From: Candidimonas sp. SYP-B2681 | GTDB lineage: Bacteria > Pseudomonadota > Gammaproteobacteria > Burkholderiales > Burkholderiaceae_B | Direction: 5' to 3' | DNA: 64,000 bases | NCBI RefSeq assembly: GCF_003971065.1 | Contig: NZ_RYDV01000004.1 | Span: 248,001 to 312,000 of the forward strand | Made by a program: the position numbers and the translations under genes | Part shown: positions 1 to 9,533 of the stretch, in pieces | Numbering within the stretch: position 1 is the stretch's first letter | Layout of the letters: each line of letters begins with the position of its first letter | The notes under the pieces: model-generated | What the model saw: the letters and a program-made list of their open reading frames with translations, nothing else | Database searches by the model: none | Told to the model about the DNA's origin: nothing

Positions 1-644
1 CCATCCCTGTGTCGGTGGCGATTGCATTGATTATGGCCCTATGGGTGAACCGCCAATTGGCGGGACGCAGTTTTTTGCGCATGGCCTACTTCACCCCTAC
101 CATCTTGCCTATGGTGGCGGTAGCCAACATCTGGCTCTTTTTTTACACCCCGCAATATGGTCTGGTTGACCAAATTGCCCATTTCTTTAACTTGCCGGGC
201 TTGAACTGGCTAGGCAATAAATCGACGGCTCTGCCTGCCCTGATGCTGGTAACGATCTGGAAAGAAGCAGGCTTCTTCATGATTTTTTATCTAGCTGCGC
301 TCCAGCAAATCTCGCCATCGTTGCGCGAAGCGGCACTGCTGGAAGGGGCGTCGCGCTGGCAATACTTCTGGCGCATATTGGTGCCGCTGCTTATGCCGAC
401 CACGCTCTTTGTATTGATCAATGCCTTGATCAATGCTTTCCGCCTGGTCGATCATGTGCTTGTCATGACCAAGGGCGGGCCGGACAACGCCAGCACCCTG
501 TTGCTGTTCTATATCTATGAAACGGGCTTCAGTTACTGGGACACGTCATATGCAGCAACGCTTTCCGTTGTCTTGCTACTGATATTGGCCCTGACCGCCT
601 TCCTGAAGTTCCGCTGGCTAGACCGCCGGACACATTACCAATGA
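1..644 (+). CDS. Sugar ABC transporter permease, UgpA/MalF type (5' partial)
   Basis: Inner-membrane subunit of a carbohydrate-type (CUT1) ABC importer. The frame is already open at the window edge (first full codon at base 3), so the true N-terminus lies outside; the GTG at 9 is only the first in-frame start in view. The visible part is very hydrophobic, with about five membrane segments, and carries the EAA loop that docks on the ATPase (EAALLEGASRW, about residues 107-117 counted from the GTG). Relatives are about 290 residues, so roughly a quarter is missing. Its stop overlaps the next permease start (ATGA, 641-644), suggesting translational coupling. The binding protein and ATPase are not in the window, so the substrate cannot be named; glycerol-3-phosphate or a sugar are both possible. 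Confidence 0.9.
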   Translation, partial: IPVSVAIALIMALWVNRQLAGRSFLRMAYFTPTILPMVAVANIWLFFYTPQYGLVDQIAHFFNLPGLNWLGNKSTALPALMLVTIWKEAGFFMIFYLAALQQISPSLREAALLEGASRWQYFWRILVPLLMPTTLFVLINALINAFRLVDHVLVMTKGGPDNASTLLLFYIYETGFSYWDTSYAATLSVVLLLILALTAFLKFRWLDRRTHYQ

Positions 645-1441
645 CACATAAACTCGATACGATAGGCGCCTGGCTGCTCGGCATAGTGTGGTTTCTGCCG
701 CTTGCTTACACCGTGTGGGCCGCCTTCCATCCTTCGGCCTACGCTACCCACTTTGACCTGACAGCGCCGCTTACGCTGGAAAATTTTGTGGCTGCCTGGA
801 ACGCGGCTCCATTCGCCCGGTATTTTCTAAATACCTTCATCCTGGTCACCATGGTGCTGGTAGCGCAATTCATACTGTCGACTCTCGCCGCCTACGCCTT
901 CGCACGATTCGAATTCAAGGGACGTGACTTCGTCTTCATGCTGGTCCTGCTGCAGCTGATGATCATGCCTGACGTGCTGATTGTGGAAAATTATCGCCTG
1001 ATGTCCTGGCTGGGCGTACGCGACACCATTTTTGCCGTGGGGCTGCCGTACTTTGCTTCGGCCTTCGGCATATTTCTTCTGCGCCAAACCTTCAAGACCG
1101 TACCTCGTGAGCTCGAAGAGGCTGCGCGGGTGGAAGGCGCCAGCCGCTGGCAGATTCTGATGAAGGTTTATGTGCCCCTGGCGCGGCCTATTTATGTGGC
1201 CTACGGCCTGGTATCCGTAAGCTATCACTGGAATAACTTTCTGTGGCCGCTGATCATTACCAACTCGGTGGAATCGCGACCCCTGACCGTCGGCCTGCAG
1301 GTTTTTGCGTCGACCGATCAGGGCATAGATTGGTCCATCATTACAGCCGCCACACTGTTGAGTGCGGCGCCTTTATTGGTGGCCTTCTTGTTATTCCAGC
1401 GGCAGTTCGTGCAGTCGTTCATGCGCGCCGGGATACGCTAA
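641..1441 (+). CDS. Sugar ABC transporter permease, UgpE/MalG type
   Basis: Second inner-membrane permease of the same CUT1 importer; the two permeases form the heterodimeric channel. The protein is 266 residues, normal for the UgpE/MalG class, with an N-terminal signal-anchor helix (about 9-27) and further membrane segments around 62-90, 97-117, 130-150, 185-205 and 235-255. The EAA loop reads EEAARVEGASRW at about 159-170. It starts inside the stop of the preceding permease (4-base overlap). The gene ends at 1441 and overlaps by a few bases the stop of a reverse-strand gene, so the operon ends here. The substrate is unknown without the binding protein. Confidence 0.9.
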   Translation: MTHKLDTIGAWLLGIVWFLPLAYTVWAAFHPSAYATHFDLTAPLTLENFVAAWNAAPFARYFLNTFILVTMVLVAQFILSTLAAYAFARFEFKGRDFVFMLVLLQLMIMPDVLIVENYRLMSWLGVRDTIFAVGLPYFASAFGIFLLRQTFKTVPRELEEAARVEGASRWQILMKVYVPLARPIYVAYGLVSVSYHWNNFLWPLIITNSVESRPLTVGLQVFASTDQGIDWSIITAATLLSAAPLLVAFLLFQRQFVQSFMRAGIR

Positions 1442-1842
1442 TAGCCCACCGACAAGCCCGGTAAGTCGACCGTAATCAACGGCTTTTCAAGAGCCATGGC
1501 AGCCATCGTGGCGAACTCTTGCGCGAGGTCGCCATATTTCGACAATTCCAGATAACCCAGGGCGTCGGCAACACCCAGGATTTTGTCCAGCATCAAGACC
1601 TTTCCGCTGGCGCGCAATGGCTCGCAACCCAGGCGTGACCAGGCTGTTTCGAACCACTCCCGTGCCGCCACCGAGCCAGCACCACCGGGTTCGACGTCGA
1701 CGGCGAGTTCGACGCGTTGCCGCGGATTAAAAATAATCGTCACCACACTGCGCATACCGGCTCCAGGGCTCATCACATTCAGGACAATAGTCGCAAACAG
1801 CGTACGCAATTGCCCCGGTTTTGAATGTCGGTCAAATGACAT
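1438..1842 (-). CDS. Hypothetical protein
   Basis: I do not recognise this 134-residue product. It has the composition of a real soluble protein: a beta-strand-like opening (SVVTIIFNPRQRVELAVDV, about 32-50) followed by an amphipathic, probably helical part (EWFETAW, LMLDKILGVADAL, AQEFATMAAMALEK). There is no signal peptide and no cysteine cluster. The start is uncertain: ATGs exist at 1842, 1773 and 1755, and the conserved-looking fold seems to begin near the last one, so the protein may be only about 105 residues. Its stop overlaps the 3' end of the convergent permease gene. It is on the same strand as the DUF1840 gene, about 107 bases downstream of it, and could share its transcript. Confidence 0.55.
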   Translation of the reverse strand: MSFDRHSKPGQLRTLFATIVLNVMSPGAGMRSVVTIIFNPRQRVELAVDVEPGGAGSVAAREWFETAWSRLGCEPLRASGKVLMLDKILGVADALGYLELSKYGDLAQEFATMAAMALEKPLITVDLPGLSVGY

Positions 1843-1949
1843 TGCGGCTTGGGCTTATTTCGTTCCCGAATCAAGCGTGAATGCCGCGGGCAGACCTTAC
1901 TGGCGTAAGGCAAGCGGAACTTACACGTCAGCTTCGATCCGAAATGAAA

Positions 1950-2294
1950 TCACCAGATTGGGGCCGGCTCCCATATCACGTCGGCGTCTTCCTGACGCGA
2001 AAGCCGCAGCATTGCCAACAAAGGAAATGCCCGTCGACGGAAGCTTACCGGCTGTGCTATGGGGTGTTCTTTAGTGTCGTTATCGTCGTTGTCGTCAGAA
2101 AACTCGGACTCGGTGTCCGCCGCAATCGCATGCTCTATACCCTTGATCGCGGCGTCGAGCTGGTCGCGGGTGATGACGCCGCGTTCAGGCAGCGTATCGG
2201 TGTAAGGCTTGCCGGCGGCCTTAAGTATGGGCAGCGCGTGTTTCGAAAACATCAGCACTTCGGCAGCGGCTTTAGAGTGAAAGACAACTAGCAT
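1950..2294 (-). CDS. DUF1840 domain-containing protein
   Basis: Small 114-residue cytoplasmic protein of unknown function. The opening LVVFHSKAAAEVLMFSKHA matches the DUF1840 pattern of a short beta strand followed by an alpha segment with an MF pair. The ending, with FRRRAFPLLAMLRLS and a terminal W-E-P motif, is also typical. A Lys/Glu/Asp-rich middle (about 66-80, acidic D/N run) looks like a flexible linker. DUF1840 occurs mostly in betaproteobacteria, which supports the taxonomic placement. It is transcribed away from the RHS gene. No function should be assigned. Confidence 0.8.
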   Translation of the reverse strand: MLVVFHSKAAAEVLMFSKHALPILKAAGKPYTDTLPERGVITRDQLDAAIKGIEHAIAADTESEFSDDNDDNDTKEHPIAQPVSFRRRAFPLLAMLRLSRQEDADVIWEPAPIW

Positions 2295-2391
2295 ATTCGG
2301 TTTCCCTCAGTAGACACATTCATACACTACTCTATCTTGTGCGCGCTGCCAAGCGGCAACATGGAAGGGTTCAGTCCCTGGAAGAGCCGCC

Positions 2392-5300
2392 ATGTTGCGA
2401 ATATTGCCAGTCATGCTGCTTTTGTGCGCCATGCCGTTTTCCGCCTTTGCCCAGCAGGCCGGCACCTGCGGGCCCTCGCCGCTTGGCCAGCCCTGTTCCA
2501 GCGGCGGTATGGCCGTCGCTGCGCCGCCCGAGCCCGGATTGAGCCTTGCTGCGGGCAATCCGATCAATGTCGCCACCGGAAACAAATATCAACTCGAAAC
2601 CGACCTTCCCGCCAATCCAAATCTACCTGGCATTGAAATTGTGCGCCACTATAACGGCCTGGACGGGCGCGCTTCAATTCTTGGCACCGGCTGGACCCTT
2701 TCGTATGACACCAGGCTGCATCACGCCGGCGGCAGTTGGCAGATTGCCCAGGCTGACGGCAGCCGCGTCCATTTCGCGTCTGCGCAAAACCAGCCCGTGC
2801 CCAATTCCCACGGCACGCTACGCTTCAATGGGAAGCACTGGGTCTGGGCCTGGCCCAATGGCCGGGAATTATGGTTCGACACCAGCGGCCTCCTGGTACG
2901 GCTTCTTGCCGGACCGCATCTGCAGCTCGATATTGAACGTCACGTTCAAGCGGGGCCGCTCGCCGGGGCCATCGCAAAGGTAAGCAATCGCCAAAGCCAT
3001 AGCCTTTCCTTTGCGTACCGAATTGTTGACGGCAAGGCCTATCTTGAACACATCGACTCGCCGTTCGGAAGATTCCAATACCACTACCGTGCCCATCTTG
3101 AAGAAAGGCCTGAACGTCTGCAATTGATCACGCTGATTCGGCCTGATGGCATGCAACGCCACTACCTGTACGAACCAGAACTTCAGGCTGGCAATCACAA
3201 CGCTTTGACTGGCATCGAAGTCGCCTCGGCCGACCAGCAGCAAAAGCAACGCATCAGCCGGTGGGCCTACGACCGACAAGGGCGCGCCGTACTTGCTTCG
3301 GCCAGCCGCCGCCTCGGTTCGACCGAAGAAATTTCGCTGCAGTATGTGCGGCCGGCCACGCCAGCACAAGCTGGTCTTACGGTAATAAAGAACAATGGCG
3401 GGCAACAAACCACATTTGAAACGGCCATCAAGGCTGGGCGCCATGTCTTGACCCGCGTCGATGGGCCCGGATGCGCAACCTGCGCCGCCCCGGGCAGCCG
3501 CGCCAGCTATGACCCGCAAGGCCGCCTGATTGAAATCAACAACACGTTGATCCAACGCGACGCCAGCGGGGCGATACGCCAGCTTGAGCCTACAACCGAC
3601 GGTTGGCCAGGTTTGGTCTTGCGCTACCATTCCAATGGCTACCGAGCTTCGTGGAGTTCCAGCACGACGGGCACCGAGCGAATTACTTACAAGCCAGGAC
3701 CCTTGCCGGTTCATCGCGTTTTTGCCAATGGCGACCAGGTTGACTATCACTACGACGTGCAAGGAAGGCCCGTTCGGCTGGTCGAAAGAAATGCGCGCGG
3801 CGAAGAAGAAACCGTCCTACGTTGGCGCGGCAAATTGCTGGTGCAAGTCGCCCATCCCAACGAAACAGAATCGCGACAATACGACGACGACAACCGCCTG
3901 GTCAGCCGTCGAGTCACGCGCAGATCGCCCTTTACAGATCGCTTAATGGCCTACGCCGAATCGTTCGAATACGATAGCCAGCACCGTCTGGTACGCCACC
4001 ATTTACCGGAAGGCGGAAGCCTGAACTACCGTTGGGGCATCGATACGCGGCTGCACGGCGTAAGCTGGCACGATCCGCAAGGTCGCATTCATACGGTCAT
4101 CGACACCGTTGCAGGCCTGGCCGGCTACCGCTACGGGAATGGCCTGCATGCACAGACCCTGCTGGGGCGGCAGGGGCAGGCGCAAGAACTGACCCTTAGC
4201 GATGGAGCCCGGCCCATTTGGACTCAGCACCATGATTACGATCAGCAGGGGCGGCTGCAATTCGAGCGGCAATCCCATGCGTCAAGCACGCACAGCGAGC
4301 TCTGGAGCTACGCGTACGACGACAAGGCGAGGCTTATTGGCGCGCAGAACGATGCTGTAACGCAAAACACCGGTAACGCCACGCGCGACACATATTGGTA
4401 TGCCTGGAACCCCGACGGCGCGCTTGCCGCGAGCCGCAGAAACGGCGTCACAAGCAAGCCTGCGCTGCGCCGCGACCCCTCCGGACTTCCTTTAGCGATT
4501 GACAACACGACGCTCCGTTATGGCCCGAACCGTCGGCTGACAGGCGTTCAGCGGCAGGGTGAAAACGTTGCAAGATATTCGCATAACGCCTTTGGCCACC
4601 GGATTAGCCGGCACAGCAAACAGGCCCGCACAGACTATTTCTACCTTAACAACAAAGTGGTTGCCGAATCGCATGAAAGCGCCGAGCGCCAAAAAGGCAA
4701 TCTGGAAGATTTCGCCAGCCTCGACGGTCTCAGCCAGATCGGTTCAACCAGTCCCGGTATCAGCCGCCGCTATATCTACGCCCATCATGTTCCCGTCGGC
4801 ATCATCGATTACACCGCTGGCGCTACGTCGGGCTTCCAGCTTTATGCGGTGCACGCCGACCTCACGGGCGCGCCCCGCCTTGTGACGGACGCCTCGCGCA
4901 ACATACGCTGGCTGGCTCGCTACTCGCCCACCGGACAGGCCGAACACGTAGCAGGCGATCTGTCCTTCGACCTTCGATTACCTGGGCAGGTCTTCGACAC
5001 CGCCACAGGTTGGCACGACAACGTATTGCGCACTTATCTGCCGCAGTCTGGCGACTACCTCGAGCCGGACCCGCTGGGGCCGGTGCCACTGAACCAGGCG
5101 CTGGGTTACGCCAGGCAGCAGCCCAAGCGCTATGTCGACCCCCTGGGGCTGCTTCTGTTTGCCTTCGATGGCACGCGCAATGCCCCCCAGAACCTGACCA
5201 ATGTATGGAAGCTAAGCCAGACCTATCAAGATGGACCTGTCTTCTACCACGCGGGCCCGGGCAATCCGTCGCAAATGGATTGGGACGCCGTCACCGCCTG

Positions 5301-6147
5301 GCAAGCCTCGCGTATCGTAGAAACCCAGTGGCAGTCATTGCTGACATCCCTGCAAGAAGGCCCGAGCCCGAACGACCATATTCCTATTGACATCATCGGC
5401 TATTCCCGCGGCGCCGCGTTGGCCCGGCATTTTGCCAATCTGGTGAACCAGCATGTCAACCAGGGGTTTTTCTCGTATACCGACAGGCTACGCGGGCTGA
5501 TCACGGCATGCGTAGATTTACGCTTCATGGGCCTTTTCGACACCGTGGCGCAGTTCGGCTTGGCGGGATCGCAAAATGCCAATTACGACCTCACGATCGC
5601 GCCGGCATGGGAGTGGGTGGCCCACGCTGTGGCGCTGCATGAGCACCGCTGGCTATTTCCGTTGACAAGCGCAGCGGACACGCGGGGCGACAATATCGTC
5701 GAAGCGCCCTTTATAGGCGCGCATGGCGATATCGGCGGCGGCGTTCTTGCCGATGCCTCGGACCGGCCGGACGCCGCGGGCGACTTGGCTGACGTTGCAC
5801 TTAACTGGATGCTATGGCAGGCAAGGGCCGCCTCTTTGCGCTTTGATGCGTTGCCCGCAGCCGATCGTGAGGTGACCAATCCCATTCTGCATGATGAGCG
5901 CTCCCCATTGCTGCGCTACGTGCAGGACGGCGACCGCAGTATCCACGAAGCCGGGGGCGCGTTGCTGTACAACTATCAAGATGATCACTTACAGCTGGGA
6001 CGCAGCCGCCGCCAGCAAACCGAGAGCCTGATCGAGCGGCACGATAACTGGCGTAGCGTCGACGGCGCAGAAGTCGGCATGGTAGACATGAGCGGCTACG
6101 CGGCCTGGTTGCATAACGAACTGGGGTGGCGCGCAATGCCCTCGTAA
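2392..6147 (+). CDS. Secreted RHS/YD-repeat protein with C-terminal DUF2235 hydrolase domain
   Basis: Large 1251-residue protein with the architecture of a polymorphic effector. Residues 1-20 are a cleavable-type signal peptide (hydrophobic LPVMLLLCAMPFSAFA, then QQ). Residues about 55-110 resemble DUF6531 (NPINVATGNKYQ), followed by many YD/RHS repeats to about 910, and the RHS-core end motif VDPLGL at about 917-922. The C-terminus (about 923-1251) is DUF2235: FDGTRN at 925-930, nucleophile elbow GYSRGA with Ser1005, Asp1050 in GLFDTVA and His1111 in GAHGDIGGG, giving a plausible Ser-Asp-His triad. DUF2235 is the fold of Tle-type T6SS phospholipases (family knowledge). No VgrG, PAAR, adaptor or evident immunity gene is adjacent. 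Start chosen at ATG 2392 behind GAAGAG. The toxin role is inferred; a wall-associated or scavenging lipase is the alternative. Confidence 0.85.
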   Translation: MLRILPVMLLLCAMPFSAFAQQAGTCGPSPLGQPCSSGGMAVAAPPEPGLSLAAGNPINVATGNKYQLETDLPANPNLPGIEIVRHYNGLDGRASILGTGWTLSYDTRLHHAGGSWQIAQADGSRVHFASAQNQPVPNSHGTLRFNGKHWVWAWPNGRELWFDTSGLLVRLLAGPHLQLDIERHVQAGPLAGAIAKVSNRQSHSLSFAYRIVDGKAYLEHIDSPFGRFQYHYRAHLEERPERLQLITLIRPDGMQRHYLYEPELQAGNHNALTGIEVASADQQQKQRISRWAYDRQGRAVLASASRRLGSTEEISLQYVRPATPAQAGLTVIKNNGGQQTTFETAIKAGRHVLTRVDGPGCATCAAPGSRASYDPQGRLIEINNTLIQRDASGAIRQLEPTTDGWPGLVLRYHSNGYRASWSSSTTGTERITYKPGPLPVHRVFANGDQVDYHYDVQGRPVRLVERNARGEEETVLRWRGKLLVQVAHPNETESRQYDDDNRLVSRRVTRRSPFTDRLMAYAESFEYDSQHRLVRHHLPEGGSLNYRWGIDTRLHGVSWHDPQGRIHTVIDTVAGLAGYRYGNGLHAQTLLGRQGQAQELTLSDGARPIWTQHHDYDQQGRLQFERQSHASSTHSELWSYAYDDKARLIGAQNDAVTQNTGNATRDTYWYAWNPDGALAASRRNGVTSKPALRRDPSGLPLAIDNTTLRYGPNRRLTGVQRQGENVARYSHNAFGHRISRHSKQARTDYFYLNNKVVAESHESAERQKGNLEDFASLDGLSQIGSTSPGISRRYIYAHHVPVGIIDYTAGATSGFQLYAVHADLTGAPRLVTDASRNIRWLARYSPTGQAEHVAGDLSFDLRLPGQVFDTATGWHDNVLRTYLPQSGDYLEPDPLGPVPLNQALGYARQQPKRYVDPLGLLLFAFDGTRNAPQNLTNVWKLSQTYQDGPVFYHAGPGNPSQMDWDAVTAWQASRIVETQWQSLLTSLQEGPSPNDHIPIDIIGYSRGAALARHFANLVNQHVNQGFFSYTDRLRGLITACVDLRFMGLFDTVAQFGLAGSQNANYDLTIAPAWEWVAHAVALHEHRWLFPLTSAADTRGDNIVEAPFIGAHGDIGGGVLADASDRPDAAGDLADVALNWMLWQARAASLRFDALPAADREVTNPILHDERSPLLRYVQDGDRSIHEAGGALLYNYQDDHLQLGRSRRQQTESLIERHDNWRSVDGAEVGMVDMSGYAAWLHNELGWRAMPS

Positions 6148-6321
6148 ACCGCCAGCAGGCCGTGCCCACTAGCTTATCCCCGGCCATGCCTGGCCCATGC
6201 AAGGGGAAATCACGCTATCATTTACCCCTTCCCGGCGTTTGCGTCTTATGGCGCTGATCATGGCGTCCGACCATGCCCACTATGGGCTTCGCACCACTCT
6301 TTTCGACTATTGATTCGTCTT

Positions 6322-8007
6322 ATGCTTCCTGGGCAACAACAACAACTCACCTCCCTGATACAGGCCGCTGTCGGCAAAATTCTGCCCGAGGCGACGCCCA
6401 CTGTCCTGCTTGAACGACCGAAAGTCGCCGCGCATGGCGATATGGCGTGCAATATTGCCATGCAGCTGGCCAAACCGGCCAAGCGCAACCCGCGTGAACT
6501 GGCGCAACAAATCGTCGATGCGCTGTTGGCCGATCCCGCCTCGCAACAGCTACTTAGTTCGACGGAAATTGCCGGACCGGGTTTCATTAATTTCCGCCTA
6601 TCGACGGCCGCACGCCAGGCCGTTCTGCACGACGTACAGCAAGAAGGAACGCAATTCGGCCATCGCCCCGCCACCGGCGAGAAAGTGATGGTGGAATTTG
6701 TATCGGCCAACCCGACAGGTCCCCTGCATGTAGGACATTCCCGCCAGGCGGCGCTGGGCGATTCGATGTGCCGCCTGTTTACGGCCCAGGGTTATGACGT
6801 CACCCGCGAGTTCTATTACAACGATGCCGGCAACCAGATCGACAATCTGGCGATCAGCGTGCAAGCCCGAGCCAAAGGTATAGAACCCGATGCGTCCGAC
6901 TTCCCCGAAGACGGTTACAAGGGCGACTACATTATGGATATTGCCCGCGACTTCCAGGCGGGGGCAACCGTTCAAGCGACTGATGGCACATCGGTCACGG
7001 CCACCACCAACCTGGACAGCCTGGACGATATCCGCATGTTCGCCGTCGCCTATTTGCGCCGCGAACAAGATCTCGATCTCCAGGCGTTCGGGCTGAAATT
7101 CGACAATTACTATCTGGAAAGCTCGCTATACACCAGCGGGCGTGTCGAAAAAACCGTGCAAGCACTGATAGCAGCGGGCCATACCTACGAGAGCGAAGGC
7201 GCGCTATGGCTGCGAACCACCGAGCTGGGTACCGGCGACGACAAAGATCGTGTCATGCGCAAATCGGAAGGCGGCTACACGTATTTCGTTCCGGACGTGG
7301 CCTACCATGTCACGAAATGGGAGCGCGGCTTCCATCACGCCATCAACATTCAGGGCACCGACCACCATGGCACGATTGCCCGCGTCCGCGCGGGGCTACA
7401 AGCGCTGGAAATGGGCATTCCCAAAGATTTTCCGGCATACGTCCTGCACAAGATGGTCAAGGTGGTCCGTGAAGGCGCTGAAGTGAAAATTTCAAAGCGC
7501 GCCGGCAGCTACGTCACCATGCGCGACCTGATCGACTGGGTCGGTCAGGATGCGGTGCGGTTCTTCCTCAGTCAGCGGCGTGCCGACTCGGAATTCGTCT
7601 TCGACATAGACCTCGCGCTGTCCAAAAGCGAGGAAAACCCGGTGTACTATATCCAGTACGCACACGCCCGCATTTGTTCAATGCTGGCGCAGTCGTCGGC
7701 ACTGGCAGACCAGGTCCCGACCGCGCCCATAGACAAGCTGCTCGCCCCCACGGAATTTGCCCTCATGCAGCGCCTGGCCGAATATCCGAATACGCTGGCG
7801 CTGGCTGCTCAGGAACTGGCGCCGCATCATCTGGCTTTCTGGCTGCGCGATTGCGCTGCAGACTTCCATGCGTGGTACAACGCCGAACGTGTGCTGGTAG
7901 ACGATATCGAGCTCAAGCTTGCCCGCCTGCGCCTGGCCCAAGCCACCCGGCAAGTTATCGCCAGCGGTCTTGAACTACTGGGCGTATCCGCCCCCGAAAG
8001 GATGTAA
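6322..8007 (+). CDS. argS: Arginyl-tRNA synthetase
   Basis: Class I cytoplasmic enzyme that charges tRNA-Arg. The N-terminal additional domain is followed by the HIGH-type motif in [13 protein letters not shown] (HVGH at about 136-139), the catalytic Rossmann domain, a KMSKS-type motif reading KISKRAG, and the DALR anticodon-binding domain ending [12 protein letters not shown]. Length 561 residues is normal. I prefer ATG 6322 (MLPGQQ) over the in-frame TTG at 6310 because relatives in this group start MLP. No strong ribosome-binding site is visible for either. A SPOR-domain gene follows after 8 bases, so the two are probably co-transcribed. Confidence 0.97.
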   Translation: MLPGQQQQLTSLIQAAVGKILPEATPTVLLERPKVAAHGDMACNIAMQLAKPAKRNPRELAQQIVDALLADPASQQLLSSTEIAGPGFINFRLSTAARQAVLHDVQQEGTQFGHRPATGEKVMVEFVSANPTGPLHVGHSRQAALGDSMCRLFTAQGYDVTREFYYNDAGNQIDNLAISVQARAKGIEPDASDFPEDGYKGDYIMDIARDFQAGATVQATDGTSVTATTNLDSLDDIRMFAVAYLRREQDLDLQAFGLKFDNYYLESSLYTSGRVEKTVQALIAAGHTYESEGALWLRTTELGTGDDKDRVMRKSEGGYTYFVPDVAYHVTKWERGFHHAINIQGTDHHGTIARVRAGLQALEMGIPKDFPAYVLHKMVKVVREGAEVKISKRAGSYVTMRDLIDWVGQDAVRFFLSQRRADSEFVFDIDLALSKSEENPVYYIQYAHARICSMLAQSSALADQVPTAPIDKLLAPTEFALMQRLAEYPNTLALAAQELAPHHLAFWLRDCAADFHAWYNAERVLVDDIELKLARLRLAQATRQVIASGLELLGVSAPERM

Positions 8008-8015
8008 TTCACCCC

Positions 8016-8711
8016 ATGGCCCGCAATAGTCGCAAAACCTCTAGCTCGAAGTCGGGCGGCAGCACCTTGTTTGGGGTGTTGATAGGCCTGATCTTTGGAT
8101 TGGCCGCCGCCGTGGCCGTGGCGCTTTTTGTCACCAAAGTACCCATGCCTTTCGTGGATAAAGCCAGCCGAGACCCCGCCCAAACGCTTTTACCCGATGT
8201 GCGCGACGCACCCGACCCTAACATTGGTTTGTATGGCAAGAACGGTGCGGCCGGCGTCAGCCCCAGTGGGCCTACCGCTACGGCACCCGTGCCGCTGCCT
8301 GGCATGCCCGCGCCCGGTACCGAAGCCCCGTCCAAGCCGGCAGCACCGGACGACCTTGGAAACCTAATCGCCAGCCTGGGCAAGCCCGAGCAAGCTCAAA
8401 AGGCGGCTGTCCCCACCAAATCCGCTCCGGGAACGGAAGCGCCCGCCGCTGCGCCAAAGTCGGCCCCCGCGGCAAGCAGCCAGACCACCTATTATCTGCA
8501 GGCAGGCGCATTTCGTTCCGAGAGCGACGCCGAGGCCGTCAAGGCGCGCATATTGCTAATGGGCTTATCTGCACAGGTGCAAAAGGCGCAGGTCAATGGC
8601 GCAACGATCAATCGCGTTCGGGTCGGCCCGTTCAAGGGCATCGACGAAATGAACCGCTCACGTGCTCGCCTCGGTGAAGAAAAGATCGCCTCGTCGGTGA
8701 TTCGCCAGTAA
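8016..8711 (+). CDS. SPOR-domain membrane protein (FtsN/DedD-like)
   Basis: 231-residue bitopic inner-membrane protein. A short basic, serine-rich cytoplasmic tail (1-17) is followed by one transmembrane helix (about 18-41). Then comes a long proline/alanine/lysine-rich periplasmic linker (about 55-155) and a C-terminal SPOR domain (about 157-230) beginning TYYLQAGAF and containing NRVRVGPFKG. SPOR domains bind denuded septal glycan strands, and this layout is that of FtsN-type division proteins (family knowledge), so a role at the septum is inferred. In Burkholderiales an equivalent gene commonly sits between argS and dsbA, as here. It follows argS by 8 bases. Confidence 0.9.
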   Translation: MARNSRKTSSSKSGGSTLFGVLIGLIFGLAAAVAVALFVTKVPMPFVDKASRDPAQTLLPDVRDAPDPNIGLYGKNGAAGVSPSGPTATAPVPLPGMPAPGTEAPSKPAAPDDLGNLIASLGKPEQAQKAAVPTKSAPGTEAPAAAPKSAPAASSQTTYYLQAGAFRSESDAEAVKARILLMGLSAQVQKAQVNGATINRVRVGPFKGIDEMNRSRARLGEEKIASSVIRQ

Positions 8712-8820
8712 GATGGCGGCCTCCGTCTGTGGTGCAGCGATTTGCACGTAACCATCGCGGGCCTGAACTTAAACCGTCTGGGCCAGTCTTATTTGTTTTT
8801 GAATTGTTCTGGAAACCAAT

Positions 8821-9456
8821 ATGTCGCTTAAAAACCTGCTTCTACGCACTTTCGCTTTCGTCGCTATCGGTTCGGGGATGCTGTTCGTCCCCGCGACTCA
8901 AGCCCAGACCGCCAAAGGTCAATACGCAACGATCGAACCGGCTCAACCCTCGGATACGGCCGGAAAAATCGAAGTGCTCGAGTTCTTTGCCTACAGCTGC
9001 TCGCACTGCAATACCATTGAACCGATGATCCAGACCTGGGCGAAGACGCTACCCGAAAACGTGGTATTCAAGCCGGTGCCGGTGGCCTTCAATGCCAGTA
9101 TGGCCGACCTGCAAAAACTGTACTATTCGCTGGAAAGCCTGAATCGCCTTGATTTGCATGGCGAAGTCTTCAAGGCCATTCACACCGAACGCAAACGTAT
9201 TTACGATGCAAAGGCGATTACAGACTGGGTTGTCAGCAAAGGCGTGGATCGCAAGGCCTTTGAAGACGTCTTTAATTCGTTCGGCGTGAAATCGAAAATC
9301 ATGCGTGCCGACGAACTGGCCAAAGCCTATAACGTTGAAGGTACGCCAACCGTTGCAGTGGGCGGCAAGTACGTTACCTCGCCGACCATGACCAACAGTT
9401 ACGAAGCCACCATCACACAGGCCCAGAAGCTGGTTGAAATGGTAAATAAAAAATAG
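8821..9456 (+). CDS. dsbA: Thiol:disulfide interchange protein DsbA
   Basis: Periplasmic oxidase that introduces disulfides into exported proteins. The 211-residue precursor has a signal peptide (about 1-29, ending ATQAQT), a thioredoxin fold with the redox motif C60-S-H-C63 in FFAYSCSHCN, the inserted helical domain, and the cis-proline loop GTPTVAVGG near 179-187. The Cys-X-His-Cys dipeptide is the oxidising DsbA type. It lies on the same strand as the SPOR gene with a 109-base gap, so it may have its own promoter. It converges on metC; a GC-rich region of imperfect dyads (about 9470-9520) separates the two. Confidence 0.95.
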   Translation: MSLKNLLLRTFAFVAIGSGMLFVPATQAQTAKGQYATIEPAQPSDTAGKIEVLEFFAYSCSHCNTIEPMIQTWAKTLPENVVFKPVPVAFNASMADLQKLYYSLESLNRLDLHGEVFKAIHTERKRIYDAKAITDWVVSKGVDRKAFEDVFNSFGVKSKIMRADELAKAYNVEGTPTVAVGGKYVTSPTMTNSYEATITQAQKLVEMVNKK

Positions 9457-9533
9457 ATAAACGTTACGCCTGGCGGCGCCTCGGGCGCGGCTTGAGGCCC
9501 GCCCGACAATTGTCAGGCGGCGCTTGGCACCGT

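Noticed and set aside
827-1228. 133-codon reverse-strand frame inside the second sugar permease
   Set aside because: Shadow of a well-supported permease; no motif, and the true frame has family signatures throughout.
1583-2074. Forward frame across the two small reverse-strand genes
   Set aside because: Serine/arginine/proline-rich with no fold-like pattern; the opposite strand encodes a DUF1840 protein and a protein-like hypothetical.
2869-3762. 297-codon reverse frame within the RHS gene
   Set aside because: Long open shadow caused by GC-rich codon bias; the RHS frame carries YD repeats continuously.
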